64,000 nt of DNA from Ampelomyces quisqualis (taxonomy: Eukaryota; Ascomycota; Dothideomycetes; Pleosporales; Phaeosphaeriaceae), in NCBI GenBank assembly GCA_018398575.1, contig JAGTXZ010000018.1, positions 186,001-250,000 of the forward strand, read 5' to 3'. A program made the position numbers and the translations under genes. Positions 22,085 to 34,360 of the stretch are shown here, piece by piece (the stretch's first letter is position 1; every line of letters starts with the position of its first letter). The notes beneath the pieces were generated by a model, which had not been told where the DNA came from, made no database searches, and worked only from the letters and a program-made list of their open reading frames with translations.

Positions 22085-24147
22085 TCATGACTTGGTACGG
22101 GCCAGAGAGCTTCCGATGCTGCCAACGCGTCCGCTCGTTTTCCGTACGCCACCCTTGCTATCGGTGCTCCTTCGCGCAGGACTCGATCGGATCTTGCCCA
22201 CGCTTATACTGCCATTTCCGCTGCCGCTCTTCTCCTTTGGTGTCTTGGGGCGACCGCCAATAGCGGGCGCAGTATTCTCTGCGTCGCTCTCTTCACCAAA
22301 CCCGAATGAGGTGTGTGTGACAGATGTGTGGACGACGGAGGTTGTACTGAAAGCGCGACGTTGCTTGTCTTTCGATGTTGGTGAGCGGGTTGGCGACCTT
22401 GAGCTGGTTCTTCGTGCGATCTGGCGAAGATGGTACTCTTCCTCAGACTCCCCATCGAAGCGATTCATTTCCGCTCTGACCTCGGTTGTCTTCGTGAAAG
22501 GCTCGTTCTCGTCGATGCGCTGTGGTGACTGTCGCGTGCTGCCGTTGCCATAAAGCTTGCTAGTCTTTCGCGGTTGGCCGGGCGTGGGAGCAGGAAGATT
22601 ATCCTCTTGTACACCAATGTGGGAGTGTGCAGCGTTGCCTCGCTCATTTGTTTCAATCTCGCCTAGCGCAACGCGCTTCTGCGAACCGTTGGGTGGTGTA
22701 AAGGTCTGACCGTTGCTTACGAGACGCTGCTTGCGGGGGGACTTGGTTGGTGTAGAGGGCATCATTTCAGCATACTTGGCCTTCATGGTGTCCTCATGCC
22801 ACCACTCACGGAAAGTCCCTTGGTTGAGATGCAGCCAATGCTGCTGGGGGCCAACAACCATACCTGGACGCATGAAGCGCATGTAGGCAATAATCTCGTT
22901 GGCGGTGAAGGCATGCTTGTAAATCAAGTATGCTCCGATCAAACAGCCAGTGCGACCGAGTCCAGCTTTGCAGTGAACGGCAATGCCCTTCTTGTGGACG
23001 GTGATCATCTCGTGTGCCAAATTGATGAATTTTCGGACCAGCGACAGAGGTGGGCACGTGCCATCGTCGAAGATCATGTTCAAGTGCTGAATACCAAGCT
23101 TGGTGAAGTAGCTTGATGAGTACAGCTCTGAGTTTAAGCGCACAACCAGACCAATGTTCCGGGCGCAGAAGTGTGACAGGACGTTCTTGAAGGGACCTGG
23201 GAGCGCCGATCGTTGCACTTCGGCAATGTTTGAAGGGAGCGTAGCGTACATGGAGGACGATGCGGGGATTTCGTGCGTTGGCTGTTGTTGTGGCGAGGCG
23301 AATGCGAGGAAGTCGGGAGTGACCCAGTTGAAGTCGCCCATATCGACGCGTTCAAACTTCTCATATCTGCAAATGTTAGATGCGGCCGCATACAGTGCCA
23401 AGGATACTCACTCCTCCAGACTGAAGTCCTTAAGCCCGCAAAGACCTTCCTCCTTCGCCTTCCACACACCGTAGATGACGTCTTGAATGTTCAGGACATA
23501 GTCAGCCTGACTGTAGCCAGCATCGCGGAAAGGCATGCAAGGCGGGTCCATCTGCGCAATGGGAGCCAGAGCAAGATGCGGCGGCCATGACTGGATAAGC
23601 ACCATGTAGCAGGCCAAAATACAGGCGGCATTGGCGCGACCTATGTTGGTTAGCTTGCGCCACGCAACGGTGAAAGAAGGCGCTCTTACTTCTCGAGTCT
23701 GCGCTGCTCCAGAAGACAACCGCTCTATCCTCGTTCGCTGGGTCGCCCAAGACCTCGTGCAGCTGCACCGCAAAGCGGTACAGGTGACCAATGTGTAACG
23801 GGCCAAAGTCGCCATGAAAGGCATTGTAGAGCAGCGTCTTATCGATGCTAAAGTACACTGGTGGGTGGACCTTGGGCCCAGTCGCAGTGGAACCGGCTTG
23901 TGCCCTCGCCAACCGCTTGGACGGTGAGGCGCTCTGCTTTGGGTATGGGAAGGGCGTGGTCGCATCAGGTGTGTGGGTGTATGAAGCCAGGTAGAGTCGA
24001 TCCTGGATGTACTGGAGGCGCCATTGTATGAGCGACTGATATCATCGCGCATTGTTTTGATGTTGTTGTGGTGCTCACCTCGATCACCTGACCATAGCTA
24101 GTCGAACTTGCTCGAGGCATTCTGGCTACTCGCTGCTGCGCAGACAT
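22085..24147 (-). CDS. cdc14: Dual-specificity protein phosphatase CDC14
   Basis: Mitotic-exit phosphatase that removes CDK phosphates. CDS is complement(join(22085..23366,23412..23640,23690..24011,24079..24147)), 633 aa. The N-terminal DSPn domain (LYLASYTHTP, DDTLLYNAFHGDFGPLNIGHLYRF-like region) is followed by the catalytic domain with HCKAGLGRTG at about residues 338-347. A Ser/Thr/Arg-rich tail of about 230 residues follows, with many S/T-P sites, consistent with CDK/NDR control. Introns of 67, 49 and 45 nt all restore conserved CDC14 sequence (GQVIE/YIQDRLY, DSRS/RANAAC, SLEE/YEKFERVD). The start at 24147 gives MSAQQRV. Met10 is an alternative. Confidence 0.95.
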
Positions 24148-24920
24148 GGAAGCGATGGCGCAAAACTCAGCTACAGATCTGTAGTCGTAGTGGTGCAGAT
24201 TGGCGGCGTTGCTATCTGAGGTCGGACGGAAGCTCGAGTTCAGACGGCAGGGCGAATGCGGGCAATGCAGCGGCACGAGCAGGCTTTGGTGTCTACTGGA
24301 GCTGGAGGCGCGGTGCCAAACACTGCTCGTCCGGCAGCACTCGAAGTAAGGAATAACAGTAAAGATGTGAGTCCTGCGGATGGTAGAGGAGACGGTCTTT
24401 ACATGTCTTCCCATGTTTTGATGTTTATTTACGCCAGCGACTGCCGCGCTAACCAAGTCCGGCATTAGCCCGTTTCGAAGACGCCACAGGCCTGGGCATG
24501 ACAACGCCTCGAACCCCGTCGAGCAGACCGGCCAATGCGCATCAAAACACGGCCTGCAGTCAGTATTCCCCTGTTGTTGATCCGCATTGTGATCTGGTTG
24601 TCATGCTAGCCAAGCCCAAGTCGCTTGCTGACCCGATGTGCTCAGTAACATGCTCGGAGATTGGGGTAGCACCGGTACACAAGGAAACCACCTCACGGCA
24701 TCCCCGCTGCACGCACTGCATGCATGAGCTCACAGGGTCCAACGAAGGCTTTGCAACCGGGAATTCTTGCTGCGGGAGCTGGCACTAGTGGCAAGCTCAC
24801 CAACGCGAGTACGGTGCCACAACATTTGTGGCCGTGTGCAATCTGTTGTTGGCGTGGCGTGGCACTCGACACAACTTCTTCAACGTGTCAAGTCGAGCTC
24901 AAGTAGCCGTGGCTTCCAGC
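24148..24920. promoter_or_regulatory. Divergent promoter region, cdc14 and SET gene
   Basis: 773 bp between two divergent start codons. No gene recognised and no specific site claimed. Confidence 0.45.
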
Positions 24921-26431
24921 ATGATCGAAAGAGGCAGACGAGAAGGATGGCTGAGGCAGCCGATTGATACCCTGCCAACATGGGCCAACTTTCATGGAGT
25001 CCAATTTGGCAACGTGAGCATTGGTCCTCTGCCAGGCTTCGAAGAAAGAGGTTCCACGGTAATAGCAGCACGTGAGCTACAGGGAGGCAAGGCCGAACCT
25101 CTTCTTGTAGTTCCAAAGGATCTTATTATATCACGTGCGAACATCGAGCTGTTTTCCAGATCCGATCGTCATTTGCGAGAAGTCCTGGAGGCCATTGGCG
25201 ACTTTGGAAGGGTACGATGACTAGAAAATACCAGGCCATGAGCAGGACTAACCGCTTACACAGACTACAAGAGGAGCTGTGCTCACGTTTCTTCTCATGC
25301 AAGCAACCATTTGCTGTCCCGAAATCAAGAACATCGGAGTTCTCAAGCCGCTTACCGAGTACATCAAGTTTCTGCCTGATGAGCTGCTACCCACGTTCTG
25401 GAGTGAGGAAGAGCAGGACCTTCTCCAAGGAACCACACTGAGACCTGCAGTACGCGCCAAGCTGAGCAGTTTACTGCGCGAGTTCGAACTTTTGCGGACC
25501 GCTACAGAGTCGATTGACTGGTGCGTCAAGTACTGGTGGGACGAAGAGAATGGTTTGCTCACCTTCGATGACTGGATGCGGGTAGATGCAATGTACCGGT
25601 CCAGGGCACTAGAGTTTCCAGGTGCCGGCGATTGTATGATGCCGTGCATCGACATGGCAAATCACGCATCCGGAGAAGCTACCGCTGCTTTGTACGAGAC
25701 GGACGAAGACGGCAATGGGCTTCTCTTGCTTCGCGATGGCAGAACCATTTCGGATAAGGGCGAGATCACAATCACGTAGGTCTTCCCGTCTCATTCGCGC
25801 AACGAATGCTTAAGACAGTAGCTACGGTGACGACAAGGGCGCATGTGAGAGCATTTTCTCCTATGGGTTTCTGGAGAATAATACTACCTCTGCCAAGGTC
25901 ATGTTCCTAGATCTGGACATGCCGGATGATGATCCGTTGCGGCCAGCAAAAAGGTTTATTTCCACAGCAGCACCAGGATTCCGCATCTTCGACAAAGACG
26001 GCAGTGTTGATTGGGAGAGCGACTACATTTGGCTGATAGTCATTAACGAAGAAGATGGGCTGGAGTTCAAGGTCAAACAGACGATTGATGGTAAGCGAGA
26101 GATACAAGCATTCTGGAAAGAGAAGGAGTTGGACGATACTGGGAAGATGAAAGAGTATCTGCAAGAGGACCCTGCCTGGGATGTCTTTCAATTACGTGCA
26201 ACAGTTCTCCTGCAGAACAGAGTTGAGGCACAGATGGAAGCCATCCAAGCAACACCAAACTCTCCCCACGAGATGACTGTACGGGACATTCCGCGAAGGC
26301 TTGCGGAGCGACTCCGGCGCCTGGAGCTAGAGATGCTGCAGCGCGCCACGTCCGCTCTTGATAAGCAGGTAAGAGAACTGGTTCTGCTCGTACCCCGCAT
26401 CACAGTTGAAAAGCCTGTCATGTCGCTGTAG
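24921..26431 (+). CDS. SET-domain lysine methyltransferase (RKM/SETD3/Rubisco-LSMT type)
   Basis: Probable non-histone (for example ribosomal) lysine methyltransferase. CDS is join(24921..25211,25264..25775,25822..26431), 470 aa as read. The split SET domain begins with WANFHGVQF and RGSTVIAAREL. It has the cofactor-binding motif CIDMANHAS and then ITYGDDKG, followed by a helical substrate-binding-like domain. Introns are 52 nt (GTACGA) and 46 nt (acceptor TAG at 25820-25821, giving TYGDD). The 3' end is unsure: a good donor GTAAGA at 26369 could splice the tail away, for example to an acceptor at 26430-26431, giving stop at 26464. I give the unspliced end. Confidence 0.82.
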
Positions 26432-27407
26432 GGCACTGGTCGGTCCAGCACCTTCGAGGCTTAAGTACTGTACTGTAACACTCGACACGTCGATCCTGCA
26501 GACGTACGCTTGGTCAAGAAATCGGCACTGTTCCAGCAATGCAGCACCGGCGCCAACTTTATCAGATTTGTCGTCCGCTGACAACGTAGACAGAAAACCA
26601 GCCTCTTGGAATCAAGAACTGTACTGGCCTACCTTGGGATGGATGGGGGTGAGGACGCAGATTCGGAAGAAGCGGACTTTAGCTGAGTGCACAGACCCCA
26701 CATTCGAAGATGCGCGGTTCCGTGTTGGAGAGGTGGCAGTCGTGAGTGTATACATGGGAGGTGGTACTACATGTCAATATATCTTCTCCCACACGACCTC
26801 AACACGCATGCTCAAGCGAACAGGTACGAGGCCAGTGGAATTGGATGGTCCAGTAGCGCATGAAGTGTGGAGGGTTCATGGATGTGTACGGAGTATGACA
26901 TGTCAGGAAAGCAATTACGCGGCGCGGCACAACCACAGCCGCCAACTGCCAACGGCTGACAGCTGACAGCTTCATTTGGTTCGGGCGGAGTGTGTCCCGC
27001 GTGGCGATCGGAGCGGCGCTATCGAGCTAGCGGCAAGGGGCTGACGAAAAACCATCGGCGAGGATGGGCAGGTGCCAGGTGGGTCGTGCCTTCCAAGCAT
27101 GAATTGCGCCTTCCCTGCCCAGCCCACCCCCGCACCAGCCCAGCAACCCCAGAAGCCGCTAAACTAGTGCGAACTCACGCAGCTCACTGTTCCCCAGCCG
27201 TCCGTCGCGCCCCATGCCTCCGCACGCCCTTTTCACCCGTGGGCCCTCGCTGCACCCGCCTGTCTTGCAGTCTGCCTCACGCACCTTACACTGTCGCCAC
27301 GCCGTGACCACCTGCTCCCAAACCGCCCTCGCCCAGCTACCGGCACGCCGGATGACAGGCAGCGTATCGGCCTGTCAGTAATCCGTCCGGGGCCTCGAAC
27401 CGCCAAA
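26432..27407 (+). promoter_or_regulatory. Upstream region of facB
   Basis: 976 bp, C-rich near the gene, containing the facB promoter and leader. One TACGGAGTA copy is at 26887-26895. Open frames here have no family support. Confidence 0.45.
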
Positions 27408-30212
27408 ATGCCCGGAATTCTGCCCATGAAGGTGATCAAGGTCGGCTCCAATTGCCAGGCCCGCATCGCCCAAGCCTGTGACCGATGTCGCTCCAAGAAA
27501 ATACGCTGCGATGGCATCCGCCCCATCTGCACGCAATGCACCAACGTCGGCTTCGAATGCAAGACCAGCGACAAACTCAGCCGTCGCGCCTTCCCGCGGG
27601 GTTACACCGAATCATTGGAGGAGCGAGTCCGCTTGCTCGAGGCAGAAGTGCGCGAGCTCAAGGAACTGCTCGACGAAAAAGACGAGAAAATCGACATGCT
27701 CTCCCGCATCCACGCCCATTCTCCATCCGCACATTCGGCCGTCAGACGACCATCGAGACATTCATCAGCCGCCTCAGAGTTGCGAGTAGAGCCGCAAGAA
27801 AAGGACGACACTTTCAAGGTGCAGCAGTCGCCACTTCTGCTCGACGACGTGAACCACGACTCGTACTTTGCAGGCAGTTCAAGTGGCAGGACTCTTGTTG
27901 GTATGTATGCCCCTGTCTTTCACGCGCATTCCCACCTAACTCCCTGCAGAGGCTTTCAAACAGAAGGCGCAAGAGAAAGGCAGATTGTCTGCCCACGTCA
28001 CTTCTCATACATTCTTTGGAGCTGGCGGTGCCAAAATATCAACCGCTCCAAAGCGCATCGTATCTTTCAAGGCACCACCTCGCCTGGTCTCTGATCAGAT
28101 GATCAACATCTTCTTCCAGGAATGGGCTCCCCTGTTCCCTGTTCTGCACCGTCCGACTTTCCTTGCTCTCTACGAACAGTGTGTCGGCAGTCCCGATGCC
28201 GTGGTTGACAACAAGTCCATCACTCAGCTCAACCTTGTCTTTGGAATCGCTGCCCTATCGAGCGACGTATGTACCCAATTACTGCCCCACACTTGGAAGC
28301 CCGCTGACCGCCACAGCCACGCGACGGCCAAGATGTCGATTCCTTCGAGGCTCAGTGGCAGAGTGCCATTGAGAGCTTCTTGATGGACAATGACGTCGCC
28401 ACGCTTCAATGTCTTGTCCTTGCCCAGATCTTCTGTCTCCTTAAGGCTGATTACTCCCGGCTGCTGAAGTGGAAGGGCTTGGCTATTGGCTTGTCGCAAC
28501 GTCTTGGCCTGCATCAGTCACAGAAGCGTTTCGCACTTGGTGCGCTGACCAGCGAAACGCGGAAGAAGGTCTTCTGGTCGCTGTATACTGTTGACTGGTA
28601 AGATCAGCCCGGCACACCTCCTCTGCCATGTCGCTTACTCCCTCCAGTCTCTCGGCTGCCCATCTTGGCCTTCCTAAGCTCATTCGCGAGGAAGACGTGC
28701 ACTGCGAATATCCGGCAGATGCCGATGACGAATACGTCACTGAAAAGGGCTTCCTGCCTACCTTGCCCGGCGAGTACACCAAGCTCTCGAGTGCACTGGC
28801 TCTCTTTCGCATGACCCGAATCCTATCCAAGGTCCTCACCGAGCTGTATCCGGCTTCAACTTCACACGAAATCTCCTTCCGTACCATCGCATCGCTTGCC
28901 GATGATCTCGAGGACTGGTCAAAGAACCTCGCACCACATCTCAAGCTTAGCTTCGCACAAGACAAGCCAAGCACTAATGTCACTAGTAGCAGGGCGCCCG
29001 TTTTGGTGTGTATACACATTCTTCACATCATCAGTTAAGGAGCTAACAGTCAAGTCCTTGATATACCACCATATCCGATCCCTGATTTACCGTCCAATTG
29101 TCATCGCCAATCTTGGCGACAAGGCTTCCTCGGCCGTTGTAGCCGTTGGTGATGCCTGCAAACACATCATCCAGATCGTTCAACTCCTCGACGAGCGCAA
29201 GCTCAGCTTTTCGTTCTGTCTTAACCGCAACGAGGTCCTGGTCCAGGCCGGATTTGGCTTGTTATTCCAGACCCTAGACCTTGCCCGCGACGGCAAGTTG
29301 ATCAAAGACTGCAACCGCCTCGTCTGCTCTGTCATGGATATGCTTGAGTCTGGCAATGCTGTTGGATACGCTGACTTCCGTCGAATTGGTTGCACACTGG
29401 TAGCAGTGCCTCTGGCTGAACAAATGGCGGCACCGCAACTTTACCGACATCAATCTGAAAGTATGGGTGCACCTTCGGAGGCATTCCGGGCTACTCAGAA
29501 GACCTTGAAGGCTATTGCAGCTCGCTTCTCGCCTGGTGCAATCAAAGCTCGTCAGGAAAACCAAGACTCGTCGCGCCGTGCAACACTTCCGACTATATCG
29601 CCATACATTGGCGCACATACTAACCCGTCCCGGACAAGTTTGTCCTCGGTTCACTCCGAGCCGCCTGTCGCTCGTTCCGAACCTACTACAAGTCTAATTG
29701 CACACCGCACGTCTTTCTCTACGGCCGAGAAGCGCCGTCCGAGCCAACCAACGACCCAAAATCGCAACATCGATTACCTCTCTTTTGGCAACGACTCGCT
29801 CGCCAGCTACACCTTGGCCACGAACACCGACATCAAATCGGAAGTATCGAGCTCGGACTGGGGGCGTCTGCTCTCTTCTCTCGACAATGGCCGAACCAAC
29901 ATCTACGACACTATATATGGCGGACCACCCGCCGAGGCGCTCTTTGACATGACTCCTCTTTCTGCAAGTGTGGATGGCAATGTTATATGGCCACCCAATG
30001 CCTGGAACTGGGGTGCTTCCAGCGAGCAGCCCCCTCCACAGAGTGTCCTGAGCTTCACAGACGACAGCCTGACAAGCGGTGAAGAGTTCAGCAACAATTC
30101 GTGCGAGTACGGTTCAACGCCCGGGAGCGACAGGCTTTATGCAGGTATCATGATCCCGGACATGAGCACACCAAACGGTCTAGGAGGACTAGATGGAAAC
30201 TTTGGCTTATAA
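27408..30212 (+). CDS. facB: Acetate regulator FacB/Cat8, Zn2Cys6 transcription factor
   Basis: Activates acetate and C2-use genes (acetyl-CoA synthetase, glyoxylate cycle, gluconeogenesis). CDS is join(27408..27900,27950..28266,28317..28597,28648..29005,29055..30212), 868 aa, matching the roughly 867 aa I recall for Aspergillus FacB. The N-terminus MPGILPMKVIKVG and the Zn2Cys6 cluster (Cys24, 27, 34, 41, 44, 51) are followed by RRAFPRGYTESLEERVR and a leucine-zipper-like coiled coil. The fungal-specific middle domain (WAPLFPVLHRPTF, GLSQRLGLHQSQK, AAHLGLPK) and an acidic, Ser-rich activation tail follow. Introns of 49, 50, 50 and 49 nt all restore the domain; the last uses an AAG acceptor because the nearer CAG leads to a stop. 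Confidence 0.93.
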
Positions 30213-30755
30213 AATGTTCAGACGGGAATGTTTGGACAAAATGTTACGACAATACACTGAGGCGTCGATGGTGTACACAAGGCGCTTTGCAACGGAAGTT
30301 ACTTTTTTGCTACGCTTTTGGGCTTTGGGTGGGGCTTTGGCTTTCCTTTTTGGTCTTACTTCTTTTGAGATACCACTGCTCGAGCACATTTGGCGACGCC
30401 GATGTTGATGGATTTGGACCTGATATATACCGACGTTTTTGAGGAGAATTCTGACGACCACAATGAATCACTTGGAACATGGATATTATATATTCAACTT
30501 CAACCAATTCCAATCTTGTTCCTAGTACACCATTCAACATCATGTGCATGTGCTCCGAGTGAGTACATTATCAGCAAAGCGCCCAAACCCCGTCAAATTG
30601 CCCACCCCGGGTCAACGCAAGCTCGTCCACCCCACTCCAGGAAGCGAGCGATACTTGTTCCTCACAGTGAAAGGAGTGGGGTATTTGTTTGTGGCTCTAC
30701 TGAACTGGTTGTTTTTCTGTGTGTAACCGCCATGCGTGCAACGGATTGCCAACGT
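30213..30755. other. Convergent intergenic, facB and KTI12 3' ends
   Basis: 543 bp, T-rich near the facB stop. No gene recognised. Confidence 0.55.
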
Positions 30756-31799
30756 CTAGCGTAGGAATTCCGAGTTGAGGTAGTCGACAAAGACTTCCTT
30801 GACGCGCGCTTTGGAGAGGCTGTGCTGGCGATTCATCGCGATGAATTGGCGGCGTATGCGTTGCAGCTGCGGGAGGGACACGGGGGTCGCAGGTAGCTCG
30901 ATGGGCTTCTCTACCTCTTGGATCTTGATGTCGCCTCCGCCTTCGCCTGGATGGTCCTTTTGGTATGTCGTGATCTGCGCGAGTATGTCGGACGTGGTCT
31001 TGTCGAGCTCATAGAGGTAGTTTTGCTCCGTCGCGGGTTTCTGTCGAGGTTAGACGGGCGTGAGGGCTTCGGTATGCTCACGTACTAGCACGGTCGCCAA
31101 GTTGGGCTTGACGACCTTCATGTGGCCGTCACTGCCAACGAGGGCATCCCATATCTGCTCGCATGGCGGCGTGGCGTCCTCGTCGACAACGATGAACAGA
31201 GGGCTGTCCCATCTCGTCATGCCGTTGGGCTCCTCGTACCTGAAGACGAGGTTCTCAAAGTCTTCCTCGTCATAGCCACCGTGGCTGTCCTTGTCTGCCA
31301 GCAGCTTCTTGTTGTTCTCGCGACAGCGATCGGCCGGCGTTCCTACATGCAACTCTAGGACTGTTAGTCTCGGTCACGTGGTCCCCGTCTGGCATCCCGG
31401 ACTGACCACGCAGCTGGGCGTCTGCAGGGCCTTGGCTTCGCAGTACAACTGATACCGGAAGCCTTTGATGTAGTTCATACCGTCGGCGATGACGATGTCC
31501 TGGCGCGACAGCAGCCGCTTGACGGCCGAATACTCCTCGGCGCGCGCATCCTTCTCTGCCCTGGCGCTATGGTAGACGCTGCGCGACACACCGAGGGTCT
31601 GGTCGTTGATCAAGTGCACCTTGAGGCGGCTGACACGTGCATCGGCGCGTGCGTCTGCGATGGTTGACTCCAAGTGCTCCTTGAGCTGGAGGGCTCTGGT
31701 GGTTTTGCCCGCCGAGGGGTAGCCGCTGATCAAGACGAGCTGTGCGTGTCAGTCGTCAGTCGGGCGCAGGATGCACAGGCACGGCGCACTCACCGGCAT
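30756..31799 (-). CDS. KTI12: KTI12, Elongator-associated P-loop protein
   Basis: Partner of the Elongator complex in wobble-uridine tRNA modification. CDS is complement(join(30756..31040,31086..31352,31407..31739,31794..31799)), 296 aa (yeast 313). The first coding exon is only ATG CCG; splicing gives MPLVLISGYPSAGKTT, with the P-loop at residues 8-16. DGMNYIKGFRYQL and YCEAKA follow. The C-terminal domain ends with RIRRQFIAMNRQH and RVKEVFVDYLNSEF. Introns are 54, 54 and 45 nt; intron 2 must use the AG at 31353-31354, since the nearer AG gives a stop. Confidence 0.93.
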
Positions 31800-32072
31800 G
31801 GTGTCGCATGTCTCGTCGCGATTCCAGGTGGTCCTGCGCCTGTAACGGGCTCTTCGGTAAAATTACCGGCGAATGACGCCTCATTCACACCTTGCCCTGT
31901 ATCAGGCAAAGCCTCGGCACACATGTCGTGGGCACTTGGTAACTGGTTGCTGCTCTGTGTTGGCCCTCGTCCCCATCTCCCGGCTTTCAGCCTTTATTCC
32001 GGGGGTCGAGATTACTTGGTATAAAGCAACCCGTGACCGACACGCCGAACGCTACACATCTCCAGCCCAAGA

Positions 32073-32441
32073 ATGTCCGCACCACGCAACCAGTCCACCG
32101 CCGCACGGCCAGCCTTCGCCCCTCTGCAGTCGACGACCAGCTCGCACACCTCAAGCTACCGCAGCATCTGCTCACAGTCGTCCATGTCGACGGCACCGGC
32201 AAACTCGCCCACGTCAAGTGAACAGCATCACTTCTATGGCGCCATGACCCAGCAGACACAACAACAGCCCCAAGGCCCACAAAGACACCCTAGCTTCGAG
32301 TATCGACCGAACCGCGAGGGTGCAGGCCAGACCGCCGCCGAGACCACCAACTACTTGAGCCAGATGGCCCTGCTCAACGAGGCTGCCAAGCGGGCTCAAA
32401 TGGCCGTCGTCATGCGAGACATTGAGGGCATGGAGCTGTAG
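32073..32441 (+). CDS. Small conserved-looking protein of unknown function
   Basis: 122 aa from ATG at 32073, shortly downstream of a TATA-like TATAAAG. The N-terminus is low-complexity (Ser/Thr/Gln). The C-terminal 35 residues are predicted helical (TTNYLSQMALLNEAAKRAQ, then MAVVMRDIEGMEL) and look like the conserved part. No family is recognised. It is divergent from KTI12, 273 bp away, so the gap holds both promoters. Confidence 0.6.
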   Translation: MSAPRNQSTAARPAFAPLQSTTSSHTSSYRSICSQSSMSTAPANSPTSSEQHHFYGAMTQQTQQQPQGPQRHPSFEYRPNREGAGQTAAETTNYLSQMALLNEAAKRAQMAVVMRDIEGMEL

Positions 32442-33239
32442 ATGCAAACTGCGCTGTCGGCCAGATTGCGGGTTCCTTCGGCAGTCACTCGGACGCATCA
32501 CCCTGGTCCGCAGTGGGGTCTGCAAACCCGCATCTTCTGAACATCATACCAGCCTCACTTGGCCACACTTCGCAACTTGGCCCTGTGGCTTCGACGGATA
32601 CTCCGCACACACTGCTGTATCAACTCCGACAGAGCAATAGTCCCCATCTCGCCCGCTTTCACATGCCAGCCACATTCAATTCGCATGTACATATATATTA
32701 CTCCGTCCCACTTTCGGCACGGACCATTCTGCATTTCCTTACCAAAGCCTGCATAGCACGCATTTCATTCTCATCTAGCCTGGCGTTACTTTACTTCCAT
32801 CACCACGGGCTACCTCGTCTCTGCTTCCTTCTCATTGGATCGGAACCTACATGAAAGAAAAAAACACTCGTCGGGCATCACTTTTAGATGGGTAGACTTT
32901 GTTGCATATGCACAGGGCGTGTACCGCAACGGGGCAGATAGATGAAAACGGGATTTTTTTCTTGGAAAGATCGTTATGGTTGCGTTGGGCTCGCTCTCAT
33001 CTGCCGTAATGATTTGCAGTCTCGCTTGCTGCCGACGTGCATTTTCATGACTAAGGCTCTGTCATCCCTGCAGCATAGGGTTCTAGACTTGCTCAAACAG
33101 ACACTAGGCGTCATGTATACCTATTTCATGTGGCATTCGAATCTAACAATCCGTAGCCGTGCCCACGTCAAAGCACGCCTAGCCGTACCAAACAACCGCA
33201 GTCACTGTCAACAATTGTGCCACATCTAGCGACCCTCCC
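32442..33239. other. Intergenic, no gene recognised
   Basis: About 800 bp downstream of the small protein gene. Short frames have no support. Confidence 0.45.
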
Positions 33240-34360
33240 GGTAACCCTACTTTTCCATGCCATATACAAACGTCTCAAAGCCACGCCGATTCTCCGACCC
33301 AAACTCCTTCCCGCTGTACACACGCCACTCTGCGGCGCTTGCACCTCCCCACAACTTCTATCCGCCGTCACGTCGTTCCAGAGATGGAAATCGCCCTTGT
33401 GGAAACGCCGCCGTGAAATCGCCCGTGTCGTGACTGAACTCACCCATCTCCGCGCTCGGATCATCCACTGTCCAGCGAATGGCACGTCGGATAGATATTA
33501 TGCAGCGGGAAAAGAGATCATCTGTGATAATCTGCTCGCTCGCTTCGGGATGGAGCTGGTCGTGTTGTGCTTGGCTTGGATGCCAGACCTACATAGCTTG
33601 AGTTGCCGTCGACACCGCCATATTGACGCACTGGTGTAATGTGCAGTGGGCTGGGTTTTTTGATCTTCCGTGGTGAAGAGTACGCTACTGTGACTGGCAT
33701 GGCTTATATGCAGCATGCTCTCGACCGACTTCGCACTCTTGACGAATGCAAATCGCGCATACAGATGCACCGCTTCTTTGTGCAATTGGTCGGGTAATTC
33801 TGAGCCTTTGGGGTGGGCTGCTGCTGCCATGACTGCGTGAAATAATGAGGGTTTGTGTATGCGGAGCTCCGTTGCGGTCCAGTGTCTAGGAGTGGTGATA
33901 GCAGGACATGCATCTACCAGATCGTGGCGCTGAATGCCCGTCAACGCCTCGGCCATTTGCTCTGTGATGATTCCGCGGTCGATAATCTTATTCTCAGCTG
34001 GACCAAGGATATCTTGCGGTCCACATTTACTTGCTGCGGGTGCGTGAGTCTTCGCTGCGGCCATACTGGACCTCTACTTCTGCGTAGTGGAGCTTCCGTT
34101 GGACTCATTCTGCAACATCGTGTACCTCATCCTCTAAACCTTTGTTTCCAGACTTATGGTCGCTCACATCTTTCGACGAGCGATTCTCGCTTGTTTGGAC
34201 AAGGTTTCGCATTTGCTTGATCTCCAGCTCCAGCTCCGTCACTCGGACGTCCGTCCTTTTCAGCTGTCGCCGTTTCCCAGGAAAACGTGTCCGGATTGAC
34301 TAGGCATCTCACTCTTGACACACGACAAGCTTCATATGCGCGGTTGAGAGCTTGATCCGA
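33240..34360 (-). pseudogene. Degraded Zn2Cys6 transcription factor, plus second broken fragment
   Basis: Fragments of a fungal regulator lie in order on the minus strand in different frames. Near 34270-34360 is a zinc-cluster start with AYEACRVSRVRC and LVNPDT; the following cysteines are missing. Near 34110-34270 is RRQLKRTDVRVTELELEI, a typical coiled-coil linker, ended by a stop. Then 34064-33700 reads IIDRGIITEQMAEAL, DACPAIT, TATELRIHKPSLFHAVMAA and LYARFAFVKSAKSV, typical of the middle domain. A frame change leads to TVAYSSPRKI and VGLASKPSTTR (33700-33518). Below 33490 a further piece reads WTVDDPSAEMGEFSHD and may belong to a different gene. No intron pattern repairs the frames. Confidence 0.7.
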
